Source: Lachnospiraceae bacterium
GTDB taxonomy: Bacteria; Bacillota_A; Clostridia; Lachnospirales; Lachnospiraceae
Assembly: GCA_031262285.1 (NCBI GenBank)
Contig: JAISHZ010000125.1
Coordinates: 1 to 7,255 of the forward strand
DNA length: 7,255 nucleotides
Reading direction: 5' to 3'
Position numbers and translations under genes: made by a program. Numbering within the stretch: the stretch's first letter is position 1; the number at the start of each line of letters is the position of its first letter. Positions 1-5,545 of the stretch are shown piece by piece. The notes under the pieces are model-generated. The model saw nothing but the letters and a program-made list of their open reading frames with translations, did not search any database and was not told where the DNA came from.

Positions 1-775
1 TCGTAAGAAACAGGGGTAAAGAGCAGACCTTCAGTGATTGCACGGTAATCTTTTTGATAAACGGCTTTGTCAATAATTTCACCTAACACTTGATTCACAT
101 TAATATTCTTTGACGCTGAGGGGCAGAAAGGAAGAGGCTCCCGCAAAAGCCGAACTTCATGAACTAAGCATGGTATATCAGAAGGAAGTAAAGACGACGA
201 TAAAATTCTGTGAATGTCATATATGTGGCGAGAATGATTATCGATCTTCCCTGTCAAATAGTAATCACATAGTGCAAAAACTTTGTCGATTAGAGTACGC
301 TGAATTGCTTGTGTTGTTATCGTGAAAGGCTCTAATTCATATTCGCAAATAAGCTTCTCCATATGCTCCTTCTGTAGAAAGAAATGAAGATAGTTTTCGA
401 CAGGTTTTATAACCGTAGGAAAAGGTAGAAGCGCAACATAAGTTTCTATGATCAATTCCGGTTTGATAGAGAGCATAGAGTCATAAATCGATGGATAATT
501 TACGTGATAGCTGTTGTAACTACGTCGACTTCTTGTACTTTCAAGATTTGTAATTGGAAGTTCCAATGACTCCATAGAAGAAATGATCGCTGATTTTAAA
601 TAACGTTTTCTACTTTCACCAGGCATACCATCTTCGGCAGCATAAGAAATGTCGATATCTTCTGAGAAACGTTCAATGATTTGAAAGCACTTAGAAAGTG
701 AGGTGCCTCCTTTGAATACCATTCCTGGAATACAACGAGTTCTTCAAAAGCTTCTTTGTCATGATGCAAAGTCAT
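1..775 (-). pseudogene. abiEii: AbiEii toxin (type IV TA nucleotidyltransferase), internally deleted and frameshifted, cut by left edge
   Basis: AbiEii toxins are nucleotidyltransferases whose activity arrests growth; they pair with AbiEi. A strong ribosome site, AAGGAGG at 784-790, sits 8 nt before an ATG at 773-775 that overlaps the abiEi stop by 17 nt. This start gives the family N-terminus MTLHHDKEAFEELV. The reading frame then changes: the next family block, PGMVFKGGTSLSKCF, begins near 728 in another frame and stays open to position 1. It includes SEDIDIS, the nucleotidyltransferase acidic motif, after KGGTSLSK. Read straight from the ATG, translation ends at a TAA at 596-598, giving 59 aa. 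In the family about 30-35 residues, with a VEKDYY-like motif, separate the two blocks; here they are absent, so an out-of-frame deletion of roughly 100 nt is inferred. The toxin is probably inactive unless translation restarts at the ATG at 720-722. The C-terminus lies outside the window. Confidence 0.88.
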
Positions 776-1385
776 AAATAAGTCCTCCTTCTATGAGGCG
801 CTTGGCAGTAGTTCCGGTTATGACGGATGCAACAGATCTTAACTCAGAGCGGCTAAAGTTTGTTTCCTTCAGATATTTCCGTAAAGTGTTCTGTATCTCA
901 AAGTCAGATGATTCAGCATAGTTCTCTATTTGAGAAATGGCATCTAGAAATTGTAAAAGCGCTGCGTTCTTCGAAGTAATTTCTATAGCAGGACGCTTTA
1001 TGCGGACTTTTTGATTACCGATTGTAACGATGCGTCCTTTTGTGGATTCTTTATTGGTCGTGACCTCCAATATAGACGGCATTTGGGTCGTGATCCCTAA
1101 TTGATTGGCAAAGGTAGCTCCTGTAAAGTAACCAAAAGTATCTATATCGTTCGTTATATATTTTCGTACAATTACTTTAATGGGATCCAAGTAGCATTTA
1201 TTTAAGAGACGAGATGGTTTTGGAAGATAATAGATACCATTATCGAAGCGTATCAATAAACCGATATTGACCAAGCGCTTTATGGATTGACGCATAGCAT
1301 TATCATTGGTAGTTTCATTGCATAAGTCACTTAAAAAAATCGGTTCATTATATCCATAGGTTTCAATAAGGTAATCAACTAACAT
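759..1385 (-). CDS. abiEi: AbiEi-family antitoxin / transcriptional regulator (DUF6088-like)
   Basis: This 208-residue protein resembles the antitoxin of AbiE type IV toxin-antitoxin systems, a DNA-binding repressor of its own operon that counters the AbiEii toxin without direct binding. Residues about 1-55 form a winged-helix region (LSDLCNE, then AMRQSIKRLVNIGLLIRF and GIYYLPKPSR), a typical antitoxin N-terminus. Residues about 60-208 form the C-terminal domain, with a FGYFTGATFANQLGITTQ segment seen in DUF6088 proteins. The ATG at 1383-1385 has AAAGGA 8 nt upstream. The stop overlaps the abiEii start by 17 nt, as expected for translational coupling in an abiE operon. The frame is intact, so this antitoxin appears functional while its partner toxin is broken. 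Identification rests on operon arrangement plus recognisable sequence on both sides. Confidence 0.88.
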   Translation of the reverse strand: MLVDYLIETYGYNEPIFLSDLCNETTNDNAMRQSIKRLVNIGLLIRFDNGIYYLPKPSRLLNKCYLDPIKVIVRKYITNDIDTFGYFTGATFANQLGITTQMPSILEVTTNKESTKGRIVTIGNQKVRIKRPAIEITSKNAALLQFLDAISQIENYAESSDFEIQNTLRKYLKETNFSRSELRSVASVITGTTAKRLIEGGLIYDFAS

Positions 1386-1418
1386 ATCAATATTCCTTTC
1401 GATGTTGAACGTACTATA

Positions 1419-1449
1419 ATTATACCACGAAAGTAAATATATATGTCAA
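1419..1449 (-). promoter_or_regulatory. Promoter of the abiE operon
   Basis: On the minus strand, TTGACA (1444-1449) is followed 19 nt later by TATAAT (1419-1424), which is preceded by TGG, an extended -10 (TGnTATAAT). The spacer is long, but the perfect -10 with its extension makes it plausible. It lies about 35 nt upstream of the abiEi ATG. AbiEi-type repressors usually bind inverted repeats overlapping such promoters; I do not see a clear one here. Confidence 0.65.
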
Positions 1450-1511
1450 TAGCTAAAAAATGAATCTTTATTTCACAATTGATCATTTGCGCGATAGACC
1501 TCCTTGACAAG

Positions 1512-1527
1512 CGTTCCATAAGGAACG
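1512..1527. repeat. Short perfect palindrome in the divergent intergenic region
   Basis: CGTTCC-ATAA-GGAACG is a 6-bp inverted repeat around a 4-nt centre, 24 nt upstream of the -35 box of the sigma-gene promoter. It could be an operator half-site pair or a small hairpin. No T-run follows, so it is not a terminator. The rest of 1450-1550 shows nothing recognisable. Confidence 0.4.
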
Positions 1528-1550
1528 GAGCAAGCATAACGATTGATAAA

Positions 1551-1579
1551 TTGACAGCAAAATCCGGAGACAGTACAAT
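1551..1579 (+). promoter_or_regulatory. Sigma-A-type promoter for the sigma-factor gene
   Basis: TTGACA (1551-1556), a 17-nt spacer, then TACAAT (1574-1579): a near-consensus housekeeping promoter pointing at the gene at 1665. The expected start near 1586 leaves a leader of about 80 nt. Confidence 0.75.
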
Positions 1580-1647
1580 GATACTCGGCTATTTTGCCGT
1601 TTTGTTTTTTTATGCAATCAATTCTAATTTTCCGACACTACATAGCC

Positions 1648-1667
1648 AAAGGAGGTGAGAGGAATTG
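1648..1667 (+). promoter_or_regulatory. Strong Shine-Dalgarno site that fixes a TTG start
   Basis: AAAGGAGGTGA at 1648-1658 is almost fully complementary to the 16S rRNA tail and lies 6 nt before TTG at 1665-1667. This decides the start of the sigma gene: no in-frame ATG fits, and the family N-terminus (HSLTEQFATEYTG) begins directly after it. Confidence 0.8.
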
Positions 1668-2405
1668 CATTCGTTGACAGAACAGTTCGCCACGGAGTAC
1701 ACAGGTCGCTTATTCTATTTTTGCTTACGGAAGTGCGGGGACGTTACTCAAGCTCAAGATTTGGCGCAGGATATCAGCTTAAATGTGCTAATCGCACTAC
1801 AAAAGAGTACGCCCGAGAATCTATCTGCCTATGTATGGCGTATCGCGCGTAATCGCTATGCAAAATGGGTAGAAAGTAAAAGCAGGAATGACGGCTTTCG
1901 TCAATTTCGATTTGCGTATGAAGGCATTTCAAATTCTTCTCCGGATCATATATCCATCTCACAGGATGCTATATTGGAAAAAATAGCGCAAGGCAATATA
2001 ACGGTTGGTTTAGCAGAAGAAGACGTGAACTTCCTTTTGACAAATGGGTACATCCGAAAGCAGGATCAATCCTATCAGTTGACATTCACTGTTATCAAAA
2101 AGGCGTTCCTTTGGGATGATGAAGCGGAGGCGCAAGCGATAAATCCTGCCTTTATGAAAGATATCGCTGCGTTAAAATCACAAGCGATTGACATCGCCGA
2201 TACATACTACAAGCTATGCGCAAGGGAAATCATGAACGAAGTTCCGTCATTTCTACGAGAGAACCGTTGGCAGATACGATCGGCGATTGCATCAAGCTTT
2301 TATATGGCACGCAGCGCGATCGTGGAAGAATCACTGCGCATCGGCTATCTCCGGTATGACCCTACGGCCGATCACCGGATGCTGGGTGCGCTTTTCATCC
2401 TGTAG
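1665..2405 (+). CDS. Sigma-70/ECF-like factor with C-terminal extension, lacking region 4 (internal in-frame deletion)
   Basis: The product is 246 aa from a TTG start. Residues 1-72 are a complete sigma region 2: core-binding helices around LFYFCLRKCGDVTQAQDLAQD and the -10 recognition helix YVWRIARNRYAKWVESK. Region 4, the -35-binding helix-turn-helix, should follow but is absent. At residues about 75-78 the sequence passes straight into GFRQFRFAYEG and the alpha-rich C-terminal domain (about 80-246, ending near DHRMLGALFIL). From memory, full-length relatives in Clostridia have about 500-550 residues, with region 4 and a long middle between these parts, so about 300 residues seem to be lost in frame. 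The protein could still bind core RNA polymerase but should not recognise a -35 element, so it may be inert or interfering. The frame is open and the promoter and ribosome site are good. No anti-sigma gene is adjacent. A naturally short variant is the alternative. Confidence 0.78.
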   Translation: MHSLTEQFATEYTGRLFYFCLRKCGDVTQAQDLAQDISLNVLIALQKSTPENLSAYVWRIARNRYAKWVESKSRNDGFRQFRFAYEGISNSSPDHISISQDAILEKIAQGNITVGLAEEDVNFLLTNGYIRKQDQSYQLTFTVIKKAFLWDDEAEAQAINPAFMKDIAALKSQAIDIADTYYKLCAREIMNEVPSFLRENRWQIRSAIASSFYMARSAIVEESLRIGYLRYDPTADHRMLGALFIL

Positions 2406-2488
2406 GGGAAGTACCTTTTCTTCATATAATCATAATATAAAATCCATCGACAATCATACTATACGAACGTAATCACAACTACTAAAAT

Positions 2489-2516
2489 GGCGGGGAATGC
2501 AAATCACTTCCCCGCC
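2489..2516. terminator. GC-rich hairpin, possible terminator for the minus-strand gene
   Basis: GGCGGGGAA (2489-2497) pairs perfectly with TTCCCCGCC (2508-2516) around a 10-nt loop. On the minus strand the stem is followed by ATTTTAG, a short T-run; on the plus strand no T-run follows. It lies between the convergent genes at 1665-2405 and 2707-4353, so it could end either transcript, best the minus one. The IS relic starts 13 nt away. Confidence 0.5.
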
Positions 2517-2528
2517 ACTCATATGAAC

Positions 2529-2640
2529 CAATGTCATTTACTTAAGACTTCTGATACAAATGTCAACTGCGGGAAGCGGCATAGAATCAGCTCTTTTATC
2601 GGTTTGTCGATGCCTAAAACCCCCTAAGTAAATGACATTG
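2529..2640. mobile_element. 112-bp MITE-like internal-deletion derivative of an IS4-family (IS231-like) insertion sequence
   Basis: The element is bounded by perfect 16-bp terminal inverted repeats, CAATGTCATTTACTTA at 2529-2544 and its complement at 2625-2640, and flanked by a 9-bp direct repeat. The ends resemble the IS231 terminal repeat as I remember it (CATGCCCATCAACTTAAG). The interior holds only the last 28 codons of a transposase, read on the minus strand, so this is an IS reduced to its ends plus one coding tail. It cannot move alone but could be mobilised in trans by a related full-length transposase. It sits in intergenic DNA and breaks no gene. The intact duplication suggests a fairly recent arrival, either as a short element or shortened afterwards. 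Confidence 0.85.
2534..2620 (-). pseudogene. C-terminal remnant of an IS4-family transposase
   Basis: On the minus strand, codons at 2620-2534 read VLGIDKPIKELILCRF, then PQLTFVSEVLSK and a TGA that lies inside the left inverted repeat. I recognise this as the usual end of IS4-family transposases in Bacillota. Upstream, a TAG at 2624-2626 closes the frame inside the other inverted repeat, so everything before these 28 residues, including the catalytic DDE core, is gone. Confidence 0.75.
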
Positions 2641-2676
2641 CATATGAACACCTAGATACTTATCAGTACGCGTTCG

Positions 2677-2704
2677 TTCGTGAATGATTTTCATCGCTCA
2701 CGAA
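2677..2704. other. Hairpin just downstream of the AAA-ATPase-like gene
   Basis: TTCGTGA (2677-2683) pairs with TCACGAA (2698-2704), and inside it ATGA pairs with TCAT around TTT, giving an 11-bp stem with a 3-nt bulge. It begins 2 nt after the stop of the minus-strand gene. No T-run follows on the minus strand, so it is more likely an mRNA 3'-end structure than a complete terminator. Confidence 0.4.
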
Positions 2705-2706
2705 GT

Positions 2707-4353
2707 TCACCTTCCGCTTTCCACCTCTATTTTCTGATATACCATCGCGCATCGTTTCATATCATGTGCTATGCCAACACATACTACCTCTCCGGATAAC
2801 GGTGCATAATATCGTTGTGCCAGGATTTGATCCAATGCCTCTTTCTTTAATTGATTCAAATCTTTCCCTTGTTTAAATTCAAAAACAAAATGGGGTCTCT
2901 GTGCGGATAATGATTCCATGGTAATATCGCTTCTGCCGTCTCCGCATTCCAGATTACTGGTGATTCGATATATCTTACGTAAAGAAACGCACATCCCTAA
3001 AAACAGCATATGATAAGCATTTTCGCGAGCATCGTGATAGCTTGTACAGGTAAGAACGATCGTTTCGTATAATGCCAGAAATCCTTTCATGTCTCCGCAA
3101 ATTAAGCAATTGAACATTTTCTGTAAATCCACCTCGCCGATTCGGGTTTGTTCGGCAACGATCATCCGAAACTCTGAAAATACTTCTTGATTTGGAATGC
3201 GGACTTTCATTTGCCCATTATCCCAGTTGTATGCAGTGACAGTTAGGTAACCGGCGTTTATGAACAACCCCCACAATGTATAAGTATTGGCCAGTTCCAT
3301 AAAAGAGGTATCCAGTTTCGCATACAATTCAGAGCTGCCACTCTGGATTAATTCGTCAAATTGCTTGTAAAATCTGGCATCCGCCTTTGCGATAGCTTGA
3401 TAAATCAAAGCATTAGCCGAAGTATTCACCCAATAAGGAATCAATTTCTTTTCATCCACGTAATTCAATATAGACCATGGGTTATAGATGGCGGTATTGC
3501 CAAATTGATACCCATTATACATATCCTTTATTTCATAGTTGATCGATATGCCATAATCCGAAAGAAGCTTCTCACTTTCAGATTCCGTCAGTCCAAAGTA
3601 CGTCGCATATTTATCGTGAAGAACGGTATAGACATTTACATTATTCAGATTGGAAAAAATACTTTCTTTCACCACGCGTTGAATCCCTGTGAGTAGTGCT
3701 TGATCAAGGGAATCGTTACCTTTGAGTGCTTGCCCATAAAAACTTTCGAAAAATCCTGATAGTTCTTCCCGATACCCATATTGATAAGCAGAAATTAGCG
3801 GTTGATCATATTCATCAATCAACAACAATGGTAATTTGCCGTAAAATGTTTTCACGGTTTCTAATAAGCACAAAATACTACGTTTTAAACGACTCCACGA
3901 TATATTGGAGTGGAGCAATTCATGAAAGGTTTGATAAAATCTCACATAATGGGAATCTTGTGGATCAGCGAAATCCGTAAAGAGATCATAATACTTCTGA
4001 TAAGCCGGGAAAAGAGCATCAATCAAACTATCTTTGCACTGCGTACTGTTCGTCCCATGACTATCTTTAAAAGTCAAATAGACCACCGGTTTTGTATTGA
4101 TTTGACTCGCATAAGGTGTTTTCATGACAAACAAACCATGAAAAATCGCCGCGCTATCTTTGGTGATATCAAAAAACTCTCGAAACATGGACATATTTAA
4201 GGTTTTACCAAAACGCCTCGGTCTGGTAATCAACGTCACCGGGCGACCGCTCTCAAGAAAATCATTGATCATCATAGATTTATCAACATAGTAATAGTCA
4301 TTTTCGCGAAGCTTCCGAAAATCATCCAAACCGATCGGTAATTTTTGCTTCAT
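2707..4353 (-). CDS. AAA-ATPase-like / PD-(D/E)XK nuclease-superfamily protein (PF09820-PF08011 type)
   Basis: This 548-residue, full-length protein has the architecture common in gut bacteria: an N-terminal AAA-ATPase-like domain (about 1-280) and a C-terminal DUF1703/PD-(D/E)XK domain (about 400-548). The family opening is present (LPIGLDDFRKLRENDYYYVDKS). The nucleotide-binding loop is the family's RPRRFGKT (44-51) rather than a canonical GxxxxGKT, and the Walker B strand is PLLLIDEYD (175-183). The nuclease-like signature is D476 in GDGRSDI, E492 and K494 in FVFEFK, then the ALDQILAQRYY helix (506-516). The cellular role of the family is unproven; DNA or RNA cleavage, defence and mobile-element links have been suggested. 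The start has AGGAG 4 nt upstream. It lies 31 nt after the yafQ remnant and may share the antitoxin's transcript. Unlike its neighbours it shows no damage. The two hairpins and the IS relic lie just beyond its stop. Confidence 0.9.
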   Translation of the reverse strand: MKQKLPIGLDDFRKLRENDYYYVDKSMMINDFLESGRPVTLITRPRRFGKTLNMSMFREFFDITKDSAAIFHGLFVMKTPYASQINTKPVVYLTFKDSHGTNSTQCKDSLIDALFPAYQKYYDLFTDFADPQDSHYVRFYQTFHELLHSNISWSRLKRSILCLLETVKTFYGKLPLLLIDEYDQPLISAYQYGYREELSGFFESFYGQALKGNDSLDQALLTGIQRVVKESIFSNLNNVNVYTVLHDKYATYFGLTESESEKLLSDYGISINYEIKDMYNGYQFGNTAIYNPWSILNYVDEKKLIPYWVNTSANALIYQAIAKADARFYKQFDELIQSGSSELYAKLDTSFMELANTYTLWGLFINAGYLTVTAYNWDNGQMKVRIPNQEVFSEFRMIVAEQTRIGEVDLQKMFNCLICGDMKGFLALYETIVLTCTSYHDARENAYHMLFLGMCVSLRKIYRITSNLECGDGRSDITMESLSAQRPHFVFEFKQGKDLNQLKKEALDQILAQRYYAPLSGEVVCVGIAHDMKRCAMVYQKIEVESGR

Positions 4354-4384
4354 ATCGCTCCTATCATGATCGAATAAGATAAGT

Positions 4385-4489
4385 CTACTCGACGAAACCG
4401 CTATATTCTATCCTACGAGAAGATCCGCAGCGCTTCTGACATAGCTTGTAATCCTTTCGAAATTGTGTCGCATAAGTAGCGTTTAACAT
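4385..4489 (-). pseudogene. yafQ: Truncated YafQ/RelE-type toxin remnant
   Basis: The ATG (4487-4489) shares its A with the TAA stop of the upstream antitoxin (TAATG), the usual coupling in dinJ-yafQ pairs. The first 20 residues, MLNATYATQFRKDYKLCQKR, match the N-terminus of YafQ mRNA interferases, normally about 90 aa. The frame then becomes CGSSRRIEYSGFVE and stops at TAG (4385-4387), giving only 34 aa. The catalytic C-terminal half of the RelE fold is missing, so the toxin must be dead. A deletion after codon 20 is inferred. The next gene starts 31 nt downstream, leaving no room for the rest. Confidence 0.8.
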
Positions 4490-4764
4490 TACTCCTCCAT
4501 TTCTGCTATGAAGTCCTCAACGCACTGCGATTTCTTTGGTAGTTTGCCATTTCTCATATCCTCGATTTCCTGCATAGCCGCAAGGGTGATGGCGTTCGGT
4601 GTATTAACGGATATTTCAAAGGGTATTTTCCCTTGTCGTAATGATTGCCTCATAAAAATATTTAGTGCGGTTGTCAAGGTCATTCCCATTTCAGAAAACA
4701 AGATTTCTACCTGCTCCTTTAGATCTTTATCTATACGTATGGTTACATTCGATGTACCTGCCAT
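4489..4764 (-). CDS. relB: RelB/DinJ-family antitoxin
   Basis: This 91-residue protein carries an N-terminal ribbon-helix-helix domain: strand residues NVTIRIDKDLKEQVE (6-20), then the helix pair SEMGMTLTTALNIFMRQSL (24-42). The GKIPFEIS segment follows, then an acidic toxin-binding tail (QEIEDMRNGKLPKKS, ending EDFIAEMEE). RelB/DinJ proteins dimerise on operator DNA to repress their operon and wrap the cognate YafQ-type RNase. The ATG at 4762-4764 has AGGAG 7 nt upstream. The stop codon overlaps the toxin start by one base, but that toxin is only a fragment, so this is now an orphan antitoxin. It could still act as a repressor, possibly affecting the gene downstream, or could neutralise related toxins elsewhere. 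Family assignment is firm; the choice between RelB and DinJ is nomenclature. Confidence 0.92.
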   Translation of the reverse strand: MAGTSNVTIRIDKDLKEQVEILFSEMGMTLTTALNIFMRQSLRQGKIPFEISVNTPNAITLAAMQEIEDMRNGKLPKKSQCVEDFIAEMEE

Positions 4765-4804
4765 TATTAGACTCCTTTCTTATTAAGCTTATATTGGTAT
4801 GCAA

Positions 4805-4833
4805 AGTATAAAGCAAAAATATGTGCAATGCAA
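4805..4833 (-). promoter_or_regulatory. Promoter of the relB-yafQ' locus
   Basis: On the minus strand TTGCAT (4828-4833), a 17-nt spacer and TATACT (4805-4810) form a reasonable sigma-A promoter about 40 nt upstream of the antitoxin ATG. Autorepression by the ribbon-helix-helix protein would be expected here, but I could not define a convincing operator palindrome. Confidence 0.6.
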
Positions 4834-4959
4834 GCAGTTAGCACGTTATTTTATTTCTTGTACAATATAATTTGGCTTGGGTGTCAAAAGTAAATATCCG
4901 CTTGCGTTTCCTCCTTAAATATGGTATAAATGGGATATAAAAACATCGAGGTATATAAA

Positions 4960-5055
4960 ATGTCATTCAAGCCAAACCAAAGTCAACAGCTGACGCTCAC
5001 AGATCGTTTTCTTCAACTATCACCACGCTCAAAGAAAGTACTTTTGAATTCATAG
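4960..5055 (+). pseudogene. N-terminal remnant of an IS1182-like transposase
   Basis: After GAGG (4948-4951), an ATG at 4960 opens MSFKPNQSQQLTLTDRFLQL, a start I associate with IS1182-family transposases in Bacillota (MSFKPNQxQQ). The frame stops at TAG (5053-5055) after 31 codons, where relatives continue with Trp, so TGG to TAG is possible. No further transposase sequence follows: from about 5065 the DNA belongs to the regulator remnant on the other strand. The rest of the element, normally about 450-500 codons, is absent. The left end of the IS may lie near 4874-4890 (TTGGGTGTCAAAAGTAA), but no matching right end is visible here. This is a dead fragment, perhaps left by the event that trimmed the regulator. 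Confidence 0.65.
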
Positions 5056-5064
5056 TGCAAGGAA

Positions 5065-5545
5065 TTATGTTTCGTCGCTGCGGAAAACTACCCAAGTGGT
5101 TTTCGGGATTTGAGCCACTGTAAATCCTGTGGTATCACAACCATTTTCCAGTCGTGTACCAATCATATACCGCCATGTTTCATCGGATGAATCGCCATAA
5201 CCGCAAAATGCACCGATCAAACAAGTCCCGTCTTCTCGTGGCTGACCATGCCCATCCGGGTAGCGTTTTCCATTTGCGGCATCGAATAACCTTTCATACT
5301 TTCCATTTTGATGACATTCCGTCCAGAACGCCGGACATAAATTTGTTCGTCATTGTGATATACACGCTCAATCCCAAACACCTCAAAGGCTTCTCTTTCT
5401 TCAATTCGCCATTTCATAGCCTGTACTCCTTCTATTTTTATTTGGAAAGTTAGAGGCGGGAAGATGGTAAGATTCACGCCAGGCTGGCGAGCTTGCGATG
5501 GTGTGACACCGTGCTGCTTCACAAAAGCACGGGTGAAGCTGGTCG
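5065..5545 (-). pseudogene. AraC-family regulator with GyrI-like effector domain: 5' deleted, 1-nt frameshift, 3' trimmed
   Basis: On the minus strand from about 5543 the sequence reads TSFTRAFVKQHGVTPSQAR, the end of an AraC second helix-turn-helix. A linker (FPPLTFQIKIEGVQ) and the GyrI-like effector-binding domain (MKWRIEEREAFEVFGIERVY) follow. After HNDE (about 5346) the frame changes; adding one A to GAACAAAT restores DETNLCPAFWTECHQNG. The family sequence then continues through GTCLIGAFCGYGDSS and TGFTVAQIPKTTWVVFRSDET to a TAA at 5065-5067. Such proteins sense small ligands and control transport or stress genes. Nearly the whole AraC DNA-binding domain is missing, the middle is frameshifted, and the C-terminus ends early, just beside the transposase remnant. 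An internal ATG at 5417 with AGGAG 8 nt upstream could start a stand-alone GyrI-like domain, but the frameshift would still break it. Confidence 0.82.

Larger units (their letters stand above)
2520..2649. repeat. 9-bp target-site duplication flanking the IS derivative
   Basis: CATATGAAC occurs at 2520-2528 and again at 2641-2649, immediately outside the two inverted-repeat ends. This is the footprint of insertion. IS231-type elements of the IS4 family are known to duplicate targets of about 10-12 bp, so 9 bp is slightly short but compatible. Confidence 0.85.

Noticed and set aside
110..325. 71-aa plus-strand open frame
   Set aside because: Lies opposite the continuous abiEii frame and has no recognisable sequence or good ribosome site.
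1503..1540. TTGACA at 1503-1508 with the palindrome in its spacer, as a MerR-type promoter
   Set aside because: No acceptable -10 box at 19-20 nt spacing; the promoter at 1551-1579 is far better.
1655..1852. 65-aa plus-strand frame overlapping the sigma gene start
   Set aside because: Out of frame with the clear sigma region 2 sequence; the ribosome site is placed for the TTG at 1665.
2529..2640. Inverted repeats read as a large transcription terminator
   Set aside because: An 80-nt loop, the flanking 9-bp duplication and the transposase tail all fit an insertion element instead.
3361..4200. Several plus-strand open frames of 84-111 aa
   Set aside because: All lie opposite the intact 548-aa AAA-ATPase-like gene and look like antisense shadows.
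4508..4786. 92-aa plus-strand frame
   Set aside because: Exact antisense of the well-recognised RelB/DinJ gene.
4874..4890. TTGGGTGTCAAAAGTAA as a definite IS1182 left end
   Set aside because: Plausible from memory of such ends, but no right-end partner or target duplication is visible, so it is only mentioned.
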